Shown: positions 9,477 through 21,038 of the stretch, piece by piece | How the letters are laid out: the number at the start of each line of letters is the position of its first letter | Numbering within the stretch: the first letter of the stretch is position 1 | Assembly: GCA_030446545.1 (NCBI GenBank) | Contig: JAUJNB010000002.1 | Span: forward strand, 62,001-126,000 | DNA length: 64,000 nt | Reading direction: 5' to 3' | Origin: Acidimicrobiales bacterium | GTDB lineage: Bacteria > Actinomycetota > Acidimicrobiia > Acidimicrobiales > CADCSY01 | Notes under the pieces: model-generated | Database searches by the model: none | What the model saw: only the letters and a program-made list of their open reading frames with translations | What the model was told of the DNA's origin: nothing | Made by a program: the position numbers and the translations under genes

Positions 9477-9663
9477 GGCGGTTCCCTCCTGGAGTCCGGC
9501 CGGGCGATGGGAGCCGCCGGTGGGCACGGACCGGTCGGTCGGGAGCATAAGTCACAAGACGACCAGGCTCCACCCCTGGCCTCGGGGTTGGCGGGGGGCG
9601 ACGATTTCCCCGGCCGCCGGCGCCGGCGCCGGCGTGGTCCGGGGCTGGCCGCGACCGGTCCGG

Positions 9664-11298
9664 TCAGCCCGGGGGTCGCCGCCGGCGCCGCCCCCGGGAC
9701 CGTTCCCCCGCAGCCCGCTCGCCCAGGCGGCTCCGGATGAGGTCACGCCGCTCCTGCAACTCGCGGTAGGTGAGCCCCTCGGTCTCGGGAGCCACACCGA
9801 AGCTGGCTTTCACCCCGGCCAGGTCGACTTCGAGGGCGTCGGTGGCCAGGCCGATGTCACGGCTCAGCCGCTCGCCGTGGGCGGTGGCGAAGTGGGTGGC
9901 CACTCCGGTGATCTCGGCGAAGAGGTCAAGGTCGGGGGCCAGGGTGGCGATGGCGCCGTCGAGGAACACCAGGTTCTTCACGAACAGCATGAGCTCCTTG
10001 GGCAGTCGGGCGCCGTAGCCGAGGAGGGCCTTGACCAGGCGGCGCAGCTCGGCCACCAGCTCGTCGCCCGTCATGGTGGTGGGATCCACCGCGGCCTGGT
10101 CGAGGCGCAGGTCCACGATCACCGCGTCCAGGTCGGCGTCGGCGGGCAGGGCCCCCAGATCGCGCAGGGCGCCCAGCTGGGTGTGCACGTCGTTGGTGAT
10201 GCTGGCCATCAACAGGCGCAGGAAGGCCAGGCGGCGGGGCTCGTCCAGGCGGCCGGTGATGCCGTAGTCGAGGAGGGCGGTGCGACCGTCGGGTTGCACG
10301 AACAGGTTGCCGCCATGGAGATCACCGTGGAAGATCCCCCGCAGCATGGCCCCTTCCAGGAAGGCGATCATGCCGGCTCGCACCACGGCCTCGGTGTCGA
10401 TGCCGGCACCGTGCATGCCGGAGACGTCGTCGAAGGCGAAGCCGGAGAGCCGCTCCATCACCAGGAGGCGCCGGGTGACCAGTTCGGGATGAGGGCGCGG
10501 GACCACGAACTGACGCTGCCCGAGGTCGGCCAACATGCGGGCCACGTCGAGCATGTTCTCGGCCTCGAGGCGAAAGTCCAGCTCTTCGCTGATGGTGTCG
10601 GCGAACAGCTCCACGAGGGCGGGGGGGTTGGCCAGGGAGGCCACCGGAATGCGGCCGACCAGCGCGGGGGCGAGCCACGACATGATGGCCAGGTCCCGCC
10701 GGACCAGGCCGGCCACCTGAGGCCGCTGGACCTTGACCACCACCTGCTCACCCGAGACCAGGGTGGCCGCGTGGACCTGGGCGATGGACGCGGCGGCCAA
10801 GGGGGTCTGCTCGAAGGAGGCGAAGACATCGGAGATCGGGAGGCCGAGCTCCTCTTCGACCACCGTCCTCACGTCGTCCCAGGATTCGGCCGGCACCCGG
10901 TCGCGGCAGCGCTTCAGTTCGCTGACCAGTTCCTCGGGGAACAGGCCCTCGCCGGCCGAGATGATCTGGGCCAACTTGATGTAGGTGGGGCCGAGGCGTT
11001 CGGCCGCCCGACGGAGCCGCCGGGAGAGCCCGGCCCGCGACACCGGCCGGCCTCGACGCCGGTCACCGGCCGCCCACACGGCCACGGGGACACCGAGGTG
11101 GCGGGCGGTCGAGACCAGGCGACCGAGCGGAGGAACCGCCCGGCGCCGGACCAGCTCCGGTACCTCGGCCCGGGTTCTGGCCCGCACCCGGTCCAGGCCG
11201 ATGCGCCAGCGCAGCTCGGCCGGCACGACCAGCCAGGGAGGGTCGTCACTGAACGTGCCGACGACGAGGTCGGCCGGTGCCGTATCGGTGTCCCTCAC
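9664..11298 (-). CDS. ABC1/UbiB-family atypical protein kinase-like protein (AarF)
   Basis: A 544-residue ABC1 kinase-like protein, started at the GTG at 11298 (VRDTDTAPADLV), which has AGGA a few bases upstream. Family signatures are the KxGQ-like 'YIKLAQIISAGEGLFP', the alanine-rich loop 'AAASIAQVHAATL' with the invariant lysine in 'VVVKVQRP', the catalytic 'FHGDLHGGNLFV' and the metal-binding 'LLDYGITG'. Such proteins act as ATPases or lipid-prenol extractors in quinone biosynthesis. The N-terminal 40 residues are variable and the last 15 are basic (RSRGRRRRRPPG). No quinone gene is adjacent apart from the prenyl-reductase-type enzyme further along the same strand. Confidence 0.9.
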   Translation of the reverse strand: MRDTDTAPADLVVGTFSDDPPWLVVPAELRWRIGLDRVRARTRAEVPELVRRRAVPPLGRLVSTARHLGVPVAVWAAGDRRRGRPVSRAGLSRRLRRAAERLGPTYIKLAQIISAGEGLFPEELVSELKRCRDRVPAESWDDVRTVVEEELGLPISDVFASFEQTPLAAASIAQVHAATLVSGEQVVVKVQRPQVAGLVRRDLAIMSWLAPALVGRIPVASLANPPALVELFADTISEELDFRLEAENMLDVARMLADLGQRQFVVPRPHPELVTRRLLVMERLSGFAFDDVSGMHGAGIDTEAVVRAGMIAFLEGAMLRGIFHGDLHGGNLFVQPDGRTALLDYGITGRLDEPRRLAFLRLLMASITNDVHTQLGALRDLGALPADADLDAVIVDLRLDQAAVDPTTMTGDELVAELRRLVKALLGYGARLPKELMLFVKNLVFLDGAIATLAPDLDLFAEITGVATHFATAHGERLSRDIGLATDALEVDLAGVKASFGVAPETEGLTYRELQERRDLIRSRLGERAAGERSRGRRRRRPPG

Positions 11299-11477
11299 CG
11301 TCCCATCCTGCCGGATCCCACCCCGATCCGGTCGTTCTGGTAGCAGGCGGGAATCAGGAGCGCGGGCTCGTGGCCCGAGCACGGTGGCCGATCCTCTCCC
11401 CGGCGACCACAACCGCGTCGCTCACGCCCGCCGGATTTCCACCAAGAGGGGCGGGGAGCATTCCAGCCGACCTTGTC

Positions 11478-11517
11478 CGCTCGGCCGCTCGCCCGCTCGG
11501 CCGCTCGGCCACTCGGT
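11478..11517. repeat. Five tandem 8-base units (CGCTCGGC type)
   Basis: Consecutive octamers CGCTCGGC, CGCTCGCC, CGCTCGGC, CGCTCGGC and CACTCGGT follow one another without gaps in non-coding DNA. Two units are exact repeats of the first and two vary at one or two bases. It looks like a small slippage-prone microsatellite. Confidence 0.7.
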
Positions 11518-11860
11518 GGTGGTGGTGCGGCTCTGGAGGGCCATCCCGGGCGAGGCCCCCCGCAACTGCGTCTCTCGGCCCTCTGCCCCCTCGCCACCCG
11601 GCGACTGGGCGTGCGTCTCGGAGTTCGTTTTCACGTTACCGAGGCGTCTGTGGGCGGGTGAGGGCCGGCCCGCCTCGCCGGCCCACCAGCGCCGGTCACC
11701 GGCCGGCCCTTCGGGGGCCAGCCCCGATGGGTCTTGTCAGGTGGTGGCGCTTGCAGACGAGGGCCCCTGCGGTGCCACTTCCGGACACGGGCCAGGCCCC
11801 CACCTGGCAGCGCCGACCTCGCTGACGAGCGTCATCGGCAGACGTACCCGATGGGGACGG

Positions 11861-11878
11861 TCGGGGTGATCACACCCC
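11861..11878 (-). terminator. Hairpin downstream of the Cys-pair protein
   Basis: CGGGGTG, loop ATCA, CACCCCG gives a perfect 7-pair stem starting 12 bases beyond the stop codon at 11891 on the minus strand. There is no T-tract, as is common for high-GC actinobacterial terminators. Function is inferred from position. Confidence 0.5.
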
Positions 11879-11890
11879 GGGGCCGCCCCT

Positions 11891-12139
11891 TCACCCCTGG
11901 GGAGGTCCGTAGGGCTGGGCCAGCTGCTCGTAGCACTCAGGGTGATAATGCTCGACGCGGGCCCAGTGGCCGTCGACGTAGACGTTGGCGATCACCTGGT
12001 TGCGGCGGACCCTGGCGGCGAACTTCACCGTCTGGGCGCAGCCCGGGCACAAGGCGATGCTGCCGGGACGAACCGGACGGAGAACGGCCCGGCTGCGCCC
12101 GGGACCAACGGGGGCGAGGGTGTCCATGGTGGAGGTCAT
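11891..12139 (-). CDS. Small CxxC protein of unknown function
   Basis: An 82-residue protein started at the ATG at 12139. The core is 'IALCPGCAQTVKFAARVRRN' followed by 'VYVDGHWARVEHYHPECYEQL'; the CPGC pair plus the later His and Cys could bind zinc. I have a general impression that similar small proteins occur in related high-GC actinobacteria but cannot assign a function. It lies downstream of ettA on the same strand, and a hairpin follows its stop. The ribosome site is weak, so an internal start a few codons later is possible. Confidence 0.65.
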   Translation of the reverse strand: MTSTMDTLAPVGPGRSRAVLRPVRPGSIALCPGCAQTVKFAARVRRNQVIANVYVDGHWARVEHYHPECYEQLAQPYGPPQG

Positions 12140-12272
12140 GATCAGGTATCGGTCGGTTGTCGACCGGAGATGAGCGCGAGAATCCCCCGTCTTGACGAGC
12201 GTCGCGTCGAATGGGATCCTCTTCCCGCCGGGCATGGGGTGCTTCCGCCGTGCACCCCAGCCCGGCTCTTCG

Positions 12273-13999
<1,727 letters not shown>

Positions 14000-14254
14000 G
14001 GCCCCGACGGTACCGGTGGTCGACGCCGGGTGCCGGCTTCGGGGCGGTCCCTCCCGGCGGCCAGCGGTGGGCGCCGAAGCACTCGCCGGCCGGCACCCGT
14101 GCTGGTGGGGGTGCCGGCCGACTCGTGCCTTGGGGGGGTTCGCAGCGGGTCGTCCCCGCGCCTGTCCATTGTCGCGCCGGTGCCCCCATCTTCGCAGTAG
14201 GGACATTGTGCACTTAGCCGACCGGTCAGGGGGAGCTCCGGGAACGGGCTCGAG
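14000..14254. other. Divergent intergenic region between ettA and kgd
   Basis: 255 bases separating two divergent starts. It is G+C rich with a complementary pair of GGTGCCGGC-type arms near 14030-14120, and no reading frame of note. Promoters for both genes must lie here, but I could not pick out confident -35/-10 pairs. Confidence 0.4.
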
Positions 14255-17200
14255 GTGGGCCCCCGGTACCCTGAGAGGGTGACGCAGCCCGGGCCGAGCA
14301 CTGCCTTTGGCCCCAACGCCTGGCTCGTCGACGAGATGTACGAGCGCTATCTCGACGATCCCACCTCGGTGGGGGAGCGATGGCGGGAGTTCTTCGCCGA
14401 TTACCGGACCGAGCCCGTGGCCGACCGGCCCGCTGCCGGCGCGGGTCCGCCCCTCCCTCCCCCCGGCCGCCCGCTCGACCCTCAACCCCGACCGGCCGCG
14501 CCCGGGCCAGGTTCCGCTCCTCCGGCGGCACCGGGGGCCGAGCGCCTGCGCGGGGTGGCGGCGCGCATCGCGGCCACCATGGAGGCGAGCCTCGAGGTCC
14601 CCACCGCCACCAGCTTCCGGATCGTGCCGGCCAAGCTCCTGGAGGTCAATCGCCAGGTGATCAACGGCTACCTCGGGCGGACCCGGGGCGGCAAGGTCAG
14701 CTTCACCCACCTCATCGCCTACGCCTTGATCCGGGCTCTCGAAGCGGTGCCGGCCATGAACTCGGCCTACGCCGAGGTCGACGGTCGGCCCGGCGTGTTG
14801 CGCCATGGCCACGTGGGCCTGGGCCTGGCCGTCGACGTGGAGAAGCCCGACGGCAGCCGCAGCCTGATCGTGCCCTGCATCAAGGGTGCCGACGTGCTCG
14901 ACTTCCGCGGCTTCCACGCCGCCTACCAGGAGGTGATCCGCAAGGTCCGCTCCAACCGGCTCGGCGCCGACGACCTGGCCGGCACCACCGTCACGCTCAC
15001 CAACCCCGGCACCATCGGCACCGTGGCTTCGGTGCCGCGCCTGGTGCAAGGTCAGGGCCTCATCGTGGGAGTCGGCGCCATCGATCATCCGGCCGAGTAC
15101 CAGGCCGCCGACCCTCGGGCGTTGGCCGAGCTCGGGGTCTCCAAGGTCGTCACCCTCAGCTCCACCTACGACCACCGCATCATCCAGGGCGCGGAGTCGG
15201 GCCTTTTCCTGCAGCGCGTCCACGAGCTGTTGTTGGGGGCCGACCGCTTCTATGACCACATCTTCCGTTCCCTCGGGATCCCCTACGAGGCCGTGCAATG
15301 GCGCCGCGACGTCAACCCCGTGGATGCCCCCGACACCCACCTCGAGAAGCAGATGGAGGTCAACCGGGTCATCAACATGCACCGGGTACGTGGCCACCTC
15401 ATCGCCGATCTCGACCCACTCGCGGTCAAGGAACCGCATATGCACCCCGAGCTCGATCCCGCCACCTACGGGCTGACCATCTGGGACCTCGACCGGGAGT
15501 TCCTCACCGGCGGCCTGGCCGGTACCCACCGGCTCCCGCTGGGCGAGATCCTGCGCATCCTGCGCGACGCCTACTGCCGCACGGTGGGCATCGAGTACAT
15601 GCACATCCAAGAGCCCGAGCAGAAGCGCTGGATCCAGGACCACGTCGAAGGGGCCAACGTCGGCCTGGGTGCCGACGAGCAGCGCCACATCCTCGGCCGA
15701 CTCAACGCCGCCGAGGCTTTCGAGCGCTTCCTGGCCACCAAGTACGTGGGGGCCAAGCGCTTCGGCATCGAGGGGGCCGAGTCGGCCATCCCCCTGCTCG
15801 ACGCCGTCCTCGACGCCGCAGCCGACGCCGGCCTCGGGCGGGTGGTGATGGGCATGGCCCATCGAGGTCGCCTCAACGTGCTGTCCAACATCGTGGGCAA
15901 ACCTCTCGACCAGATCTTCGGCGAGTTCGAGGGGATCGTCGATCCGGGCATGGTGCAGGGTTCGGGTGACGTGAAGTACCACCTCGGTGCACGGGGCCGC
16001 TTCGAGAGTCGCCGGGGCGTGGAGATCGACGTCGAGTTGGCGGCCAACCCTTCGCACCTCGAGGCGGTCGACCCTGTGGTCGAGGGCATGGTCCGGGCCC
16101 ACCAGGACCTGGTCGACCAACCCACCTCCTACACGATCCTGCCGCTGCTGGTCCACGGTGACGCCGCCTTCGCCGGCCAGGGCGTGGTGGCCGAGACCCT
16201 GAACCTGTCCGATCTGCGCGGCTATCGCACCGGGGGAACCGTCCACCTGGTCATCGACAACCAGTTGGGCTTCACCACTGCGCCCGAGTTCGGACGATCG
16301 TCGGTCTACGCCACCGACGTGGCCAAGATGGTCCAGGCGCCGATCTTCCACGTCAACGGAGACGACCCGGAGGCGTGCGTACGTGTGGCGCGCCTGGCGT
16401 TCGAGTACCGCCAGGCGTTCAACCGCGACGTCGTCATCGACATGTGGTGCTACCGGCGCTTCGGCCACAACGAGGGCGACGACCCGAGCTACACCCAGCC
16501 CGTGCTGTACCGCCGCATCGAACAACGGCGATCGGTGCGCAAGCTCTACGTGGAGCTCCTCGTGAAACGGGGTGACATCACCCTGGAGGAGGCCGAGGGG
16601 GCGCTCGACGACTTCTCCGACCGGCTCCAGCGGGCGTTCGACCAGACCCGGGCCCTGAGCTCGTCCCCGCCCCGCCTCACCCCTCCACCGGTGCGGGGGA
16701 TCGGCCCTGACGGCTCGACCGCGGTCGGTCGAGCGGAGCTCGCCACTGTGCTCGACGCTCTGGAGCGGGTTCCCGAGGGCTTCGAGGTCCACCCCAAGCT
16801 CGCTCGCCAGTTCGAGGGCCGGCGCCAGCTCTGGGAGACGGGCAAGGTCGACTGGGCCACCGGTGAGGCCCTGGCGCTGGGAACGCTGCTGGCCGAGGGC
16901 ACCGACATCCGCCTCACGGGTCAGGACACCCGACGAGGGACGTTCTCCCACCGCCACTCGGTGCTGTTCGACCACCGCACCGGGATCGAGCACGCCCCGC
17001 TGACCCAGGTCGCTCCCGGCCAGGGCAAGTTCTGGGTCTACGACTCGTCACTTTCGGAATACGCGGCCATGGGCTTCGAGTACGGCTACTCGGTGGTGCA
17101 CGTCGATGCCCTGGTGTGTTGGGAGGCCCAGTTCGGCGACTTCGTCAACGGCGGCCAGATCGTGGTCGACCAGTTCCTCGCTGCGGCCGAGGAGAAGTGG

Positions 17201-17878
17201 GGTCAGCGCTCGGGCCTGGTGCTGCTCCTGCCCCACGGCTACGACGGCCAGGGACCGGAGCACTCCTCGGGCCGCATCGAGCGCTTCCTGACGTTGTGCG
17301 CCGACGACAACATGCAGCTGGTCAACGCCACCAGCGCCGCCCAGTACTTCCATCTCCTGCGGCGCCAGGTCCGGTGGCCTGGGCACAAGCCCCTGGTGGT
17401 GTTCACCCCCAAGTACCTCCTGCGGGCCCGCGAGTCCCGTTCACCGGTGGAAGAACTGGTCAGCGGGTCCTTCCGGGAAGTCCTCGACGACCCCGGTGTC
17501 ACCGATGCTGGAGCGGTTCGGCGGGTGATCCTGTGCTCGGGCAAGGTCGCCTATGACGCCATGCTGCGGCGCGACCAGGTCAAGGCGCCGGTAGCCGTGG
17601 TGCGGGTGGAACAGCTCTACCCCTGGCCCGAGGCGGCCGTGACCGATGTCCTCGAGCGCTATCTCGGTGCCGATTCGCTGTATTGGCTGCAGGAGGAGCC
17701 GGAGAACATGGGCCCGTGGCCGTTCGTGCGGGGCCGCCTGCACCGGGTGGTGCAGGGCGGGTCCAAGCTCGGCCACGCCAGCCGCCACGAGTACGGCAGC
17801 CCGGCCACCGGCAGCTTCAAGCTCCACCTGCGCGAGCAGGAGGACCTCCTCGACCGGGCCTTCGAGGGCGTCGACTGA
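14255..17878 (+). CDS. kgd: Multifunctional 2-oxoglutarate decarboxylase/dehydrogenase E1-E2 fusion (Kgd)
   Basis: A protein of about 1200 residues with the actinobacterial Kgd architecture: an N-terminal E1 helical segment ('NAWLVDEMYERYL'), a Pro/Ala-rich linker, an E2-type acyltransferase domain (about 110-345) with 'SFTHLIAYALIRALE' and the active-site 'STYDHRIIQG', and then the ThDP-dependent E1o domain ('MAHRGRLNVLSNIVGKPLDQ', 'HGDAAFAGQGVVAETLNL', 'FGHNEGDDPSYTQP', 'HSSGRIERFL'). It oxidatively decarboxylates 2-oxoglutarate in the TCA cycle with a separate E3 (Lpd). Starts at the GTGs at 14255 and 14279 are both in frame; the second (VTQPGPSTAF) matches the usual N-terminus better. It has a monocistronic look. 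Confidence 0.94.
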   Translation: MGPRYPERVTQPGPSTAFGPNAWLVDEMYERYLDDPTSVGERWREFFADYRTEPVADRPAAGAGPPLPPPGRPLDPQPRPAAPGPGSAPPAAPGAERLRGVAARIAATMEASLEVPTATSFRIVPAKLLEVNRQVINGYLGRTRGGKVSFTHLIAYALIRALEAVPAMNSAYAEVDGRPGVLRHGHVGLGLAVDVEKPDGSRSLIVPCIKGADVLDFRGFHAAYQEVIRKVRSNRLGADDLAGTTVTLTNPGTIGTVASVPRLVQGQGLIVGVGAIDHPAEYQAADPRALAELGVSKVVTLSSTYDHRIIQGAESGLFLQRVHELLLGADRFYDHIFRSLGIPYEAVQWRRDVNPVDAPDTHLEKQMEVNRVINMHRVRGHLIADLDPLAVKEPHMHPELDPATYGLTIWDLDREFLTGGLAGTHRLPLGEILRILRDAYCRTVGIEYMHIQEPEQKRWIQDHVEGANVGLGADEQRHILGRLNAAEAFERFLATKYVGAKRFGIEGAESAIPLLDAVLDAAADAGLGRVVMGMAHRGRLNVLSNIVGKPLDQIFGEFEGIVDPGMVQGSGDVKYHLGARGRFESRRGVEIDVELAANPSHLEAVDPVVEGMVRAHQDLVDQPTSYTILPLLVHGDAAFAGQGVVAETLNLSDLRGYRTGGTVHLVIDNQLGFTTAPEFGRSSVYATDVAKMVQAPIFHVNGDDPEACVRVARLAFEYRQAFNRDVVIDMWCYRRFGHNEGDDPSYTQPVLYRRIEQRRSVRKLYVELLVKRGDITLEEAEGALDDFSDRLQRAFDQTRALSSSPPRLTPPPVRGIGPDGSTAVGRAELATVLDALERVPEGFEVHPKLARQFEGRRQLWETGKVDWATGEALALGTLLAEGTDIRLTGQDTRRGTFSHRHSVLFDHRTGIEHAPLTQVAPGQGKFWVYDSSLSEYAAMGFEYGYSVVHVDALVCWEAQFGDFVNGGQIVVDQFLAAAEEKWGQRSGLVLLLPHGYDGQGPEHSSGRIERFLTLCADDNMQLVNATSAAQYFHLLRRQVRWPGHKPLVVFTPKYLLRARESRSPVEELVSGSFREVLDDPGVTDAGAVRRVILCSGKVAYDAMLRRDQVKAPVAVVRVEQLYPWPEAAVTDVLERYLGADSLYWLQEEPENMGPWPFVRGRLHRVVQGGSKLGHASRHEYGSPATGSFKLHLREQEDLLDRAFEGVD

Positions 17879-17881
17879 ACG

Positions 17882-17894
17882 GGGGCGACGCCCC
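17882..17894 (+). terminator. Short GC hairpin after kgd
   Basis: GGGGC, loop GAC, GCCCC immediately after the kgd stop, followed by TT. The stem is five pairs and there is no T-tract, so the terminator call is weak and positional. Confidence 0.35.
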
Positions 17895-18156
17895 TTCCAC
17901 CCGTTCCCCCCCGGGGCCCGGTAAGGTTTGGCCGACACCGGCCTTCCTCTCGCAGAGGGAACGCCGGATGTCGATCGCACTGGCGCTGTGGCTTCCCGCC
18001 TCACAGCGCTCGGACATGAACAGGGCGGGCGCACACCGTGGGTTCCATCCGTGGCTCCTCGTTCCCGAGGGACGGAGGCCGGGATGGTGCCGGCGCCGGT
18101 CGATGACCGGGCCGGCATACGGACCCGTCATCGAGAGGAGAGGGAGATGGTCGATC

Positions 18157-20202
18157 ATGGCTGACGCTTCACGCCACCTGGTCATCGACGGGTCCAACAT
18201 CGCCACCGAGGGACGCAGCCTGCCCAGCCTGGCCCAGTTGGACGAAGCCGTGCGGGAGCTGGTCAGTGAGCGACCCTTCGACACCTGGACGGTCGTGGTC
18301 GACGCCACCTTCGGGCACCGGATCGACGCCTCGGAGAAGCAGACCTACGAGGAGGCGCTGGCGGCCAACGAGCTGGTGACGCCTCCCGCCGGGACGATCG
18401 GCCGGGGCGACAAGTTCCTGCTCGAGATCGCCGACCGGGCCTCGGCCACCGTCTTCTCCAACGACTCGTTCCAGGAGTTCCACGGTGAGTACGACTGGCT
18501 CTTCGAAGAGGGTCGACTGATCGGTGGCAAGCCGGTTCCGGAGGTGGGCTGGATCTTCACCGAACGCACCCCGGTGCGAGGACCGAAGAGCCGGATGGCG
18601 ACCCGTGGTGCCGATCGACGGGCGCGCTTGTCGGCACCGGGTCGCGCCGCAGGCACGAGGAGGGTCCTGGCCGCCACGGGACCGCCTCCGGTACCCACCA
18701 AGCCACCACCCCGTCCGGCGCGACGCGAACCGGTGCGGGCTGCCAGGGTCGAGGCCCAGGCGCCCGAGCCCGAGGCAGGAGGGGCCAACCTCGAACGCGA
18801 GGCGCCCTCCTCCCGTCGGCGCTCGTCGTCGTCCCCGTCCCCCTCTGCGTCGACCCAGGCGGTGAACGAGCCTCTTCCCTTCATCCAGTTCATCGCCGAG
18901 CACGGCCTGGGCCAAGAGGTCCAGGGAGAGGTGTCGACCTTCACCAGCCACGGTGCGTTCGTCCAGGTGGGCGACGTCCGCTGCTACCTGGCCCTCAAGT
19001 TCATGGGCGACCCCGCCCCCCGCAGCGCTCGGGACGTACTCGCGCGCGGAGACGTCGCCACCTTCGTGGTCCAGGCCATCGACGCGCCCCGTCGAGGGAT
19101 CGACCTGGCCCTGCCCGGCTTCGAGGACCTCGACGTCGACCGGGCGCCACTGCCAGTCCCGGTGGTGACCGACGAGGCCCCCGCCCCTCCCTCGCGCCGG
19201 TCCCGGACGCGCCGGGCGGCCACCCCCGCGCCCGGTGGAGAAGACGAGGCTCCGACAGCGATCCCGACGCCCGAGCCGATCGCGGCCAAAGCGGCGGTGG
19301 AGGACCGGCCCTCCCGGACGCGCCGGGTTCGGAGCGTGACCTCGAGGACCGACCCGGCGCAGTCCGCCCGGGAACCGGTCGGCGCCGAGACGCCAGTCGA
19401 CGGCGAACGGGCCGGGGAGCCCACGCCGGCCCCGGCTGCGGTGCGCAAGCGGGTCTCGAGAAGGCGGGCGGCCGAGCCGGCGACGGCGCCGGTCGCCACC
19501 GAGTCGACGGAGGTCGATTCGCCCCGCCCGGGTGACCCGGACGAGAGTGCACCGACCGAGGAGGCGTTGACCGGGAAGACCTCGGCCAGGCGGGCCGGGG
19601 CCGGGACGACACCGGCCAAGCGGGCGGTGGTCAAACGGACGGTGACCAGGCGGGTGCGGTCGGCGGAGGCCGCCACCACCGCCCCCCCCATCGACGTCGC
19701 CGCTTCCGGGGACGGCAGCGGTGGGGGCGAGGCATCCGCCCCGGAGCTGGTGGCTCCCGACGTCTCGCCGGCGTCGGGCCCCCAGTCGGGCGAGGCACCG
19801 GTTGTGGAGGCGCCCCCGGCCAAGCAGGCGCCGGCCAAGCGGGCGCCGGCCAGGAAGCAGGCGGTGGCCAAGAAAGCGGCGACCGCCCCGGCCCCGGCTT
19901 CGGCGGCCGCCGAGTCGCCGGCCAAGAAAGCTGCGGCCAAGAAGGCTGCGGCCAAGAAAGCTGCGGCCAAGAAAGCTGCGGCCAAGAAAGCTGCGGCCAA
20001 GAAAGCTGCGGCCAAGAAGAAGGCCCCGGCCAAGAAGAAGGTGGCCACCACCAAGGTGCCGGCGAAGAAGAAGGAGGCGCCGGCCAAGAAGGCGGCGGGC
20101 ACCAGACGCACATCGTCCGGGACGGCGGCGCCCACCGAGGCCGTGGCCACGGCACCGGCCACCGACGGAGCCGGTTCCGCTCAAGCGCCCGGGGAAGCCT
20201 GA
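18157..20202 (+). CDS. NYN/PIN-type ribonuclease domain + S1-like domain + histone H1-like lysine tail
   Basis: A 681-residue protein started at the ATG at 18157, with GGAGAGGGAG upstream. Residues 1-150 form an NYN (Zc3h12a-like) PIN-fold nuclease: '[13 protein letters not shown]', '[14 protein letters not shown]', '[12 protein letters not shown]' and '[10 protein letters not shown]' supply the acidic residues. A basic linker leads to an S1-like OB fold at about 240-330 ('[20 protein letters not shown]'). The remaining half is low-complexity Ala/Pro/Arg, ending in about 70 residues of AAK-rich repeats like histone H1 or mycobacterial Hup tails. Likely role is RNA cleavage while held on nucleic acid; the substrate is unknown. 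It lies just upstream of the exonuclease III gene. Confidence 0.85.
   Translation: MADASRHLVIDGSNIATEGRSLPSLAQLDEAVRELVSERPFDTWTVVVDATFGHRIDASEKQTYEEALAANELVTPPAGTIGRGDKFLLEIADRASATVFSNDSFQEFHGEYDWLFEEGRLIGGKPVPEVGWIFTERTPVRGPKSRMATRGADRRARLSAPGRAAGTRRVLAATGPPPVPTKPPPRPARREPVRAARVEAQAPEPEAGGANLEREAPSSRRRSSSSPSPSASTQAVNEPLPFIQFIAEHGLGQEVQGEVSTFTSHGAFVQVGDVRCYLALKFMGDPAPRSARDVLARGDVATFVVQAIDAPRRGIDLALPGFEDLDVDRAPLPVPVVTDEAPAPPSRRSRTRRAATPAPGGEDEAPTAIPTPEPIAAKAAVEDRPSRTRRVRSVTSRTDPAQSAREPVGAETPVDGERAGEPTPAPAAVRKRVSRRRAAEPATAPVATESTEVDSPRPGDPDESAPTEEALTGKTSARRAGAGTTPAKRAVVKRTVTRRVRSAEAATTAPPIDVAASGDGSGGGEASAPELVAPDVSPASGPQSGEAPVVEAPPAKQAPAKRAPARKQAVAKKAATAPAPASAAAESPAKKAAAKKAAAKKAAAKKAAAKKAAAKKAAAKKKAPAKKKVATTKVPAKKKEAPAKKAAGTRRTSSGTAAPTEAVATAPATDGAGSAQAPGEA
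19921..20010 (+). repeat. Six 15-base tandem units encoding AKKAA
   Basis: Units of GCCAAGAAAGCTGCG run six times in frame inside the NYN-S1 gene; the second unit has GGCT in place of AGCT and the rest are identical. Near identity at the DNA level, using the rarer codons AAA and GCT, indicates recent slippage expansion of the lysine tail. Confidence 0.9.
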
Positions 20203-20241
20203 GCGACCTTCGTCCCCACCGTCGCCGGTACCTTTCTGGCG

Positions 20242-21027
20242 ATGCGCATCGCCACCTGGAACGTGAACTCGCTCAAGGCCCGGCTCGGCCGGGTCGAGCA
20301 GTGGTTGGCCGAGGTGACACCCGACATCGTCTGCCTCCAGGAGACCAAGCTGGCCGACGACGCCTTCCCGGCCATGGCCTTTGCTGCGCTCGGTTACGAA
20401 GCGGTGCACCACGGCGAAGGCCGATGGAACGGCGTGGCCATCTTGAGCCGCCTGGGCGTCGACGATGTCGTCGACGGGTTCGCCCCCGGGCTCGAATCCG
20501 ATACGGAAGCCCGCCTCCTCACGGCCACCTGTGGGGGGGTGCGGGTGGTCACGGTGTACGTGCCCAACGGCCGGGGGCTCGATCATCCGATGTACCAGCA
20601 CAAGCTCAGCTGGCTCGCTCGCCTGCGCCAGCATCTCGAGGTGACGGCCCGGGCCGACCACGACGTCGTGGTCTGCGGGGACTTCAACGTGGCCCCTGAC
20701 GACCGCGACGTGTGGGACGCCGCCGCCTGTCACGGAGGGACCCACGTCAGCCCGGCCGAGCGTCAGGCCCTGGCAGAGGTGGCGGGGTGGGGCCTGACCG
20801 ACGTGTTCCGCAAGCGGTATCAGGAGGACCAGCTGTTCTCGTGGTGGGACTACCGGGCCGGCAACTTCCACAAGCACATGGGGATGCGCATCGACCTGCT
20901 CTACGCCAGCCCCCCTCTCGCCGAGCGCCTGTCCTGGGTGCTGATCGACCGCAACGCCAGGAAGGGCAAGCTGCCCTCCGACCACGCCCCCCTCGTGGCT
21001 GAGTTCGACGACCGAGGCGCCCCCTAG
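20242..21027 (+). CDS. xthA: Exodeoxyribonuclease III
   Basis: A 261-residue exonuclease III/AP endonuclease of the EEP fold. Metal and catalytic residues are in '[13 protein letters not shown]' (Asn), '[13 protein letters not shown]' (Glu), '[10 protein letters not shown]', '[17 protein letters not shown]' (Asp and Asn) and the terminal '[12 protein letters not shown]' (Asp-His). It incises abasic sites and trims 3' ends in base-excision repair. Length is normal. It starts 39 bases after the NYN-S1 gene on the same strand and ends 11 bases before the convergent sigma-4 gene. Confidence 0.95.
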   Translation: MRIATWNVNSLKARLGRVEQWLAEVTPDIVCLQETKLADDAFPAMAFAALGYEAVHHGEGRWNGVAILSRLGVDDVVDGFAPGLESDTEARLLTATCGGVRVVTVYVPNGRGLDHPMYQHKLSWLARLRQHLEVTARADHDVVVCGDFNVAPDDRDVWDAAACHGGTHVSPAERQALAEVAGWGLTDVFRKRYQEDQLFSWWDYRAGNFHKHMGMRIDLLYASPPLAERLSWVLIDRNARKGKLPSDHAPLVAEFDDRGAP

Positions 21028-21038
21028 GAGGCGCTGCG

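Larger units (their letters stand above)
11299..11890. other. 592-base non-coding stretch
   Basis: No convincing reading frame was found on either strand. It holds a tandem array of five 8-base units at 11478-11517 and a strong hairpin at 11861-11878 just beyond the Cys-pair protein. I looked for tRNA and riboswitch signatures and recognised none. Confidence 0.5.

Noticed and set aside
11299-11890. Riboswitch or tRNA in the gap beside the UbiB-like gene
   Set aside because: I looked for tRNA TPsiC/anticodon arms and for TPP, cobalamin, SAM and c-di-AMP signatures and found none that hold.
19921-20010. Tandem repeats as a CRISPR array
   Set aside because: Units are 15 bases, contiguous with no spacers, and encode an in-frame lysine tail.
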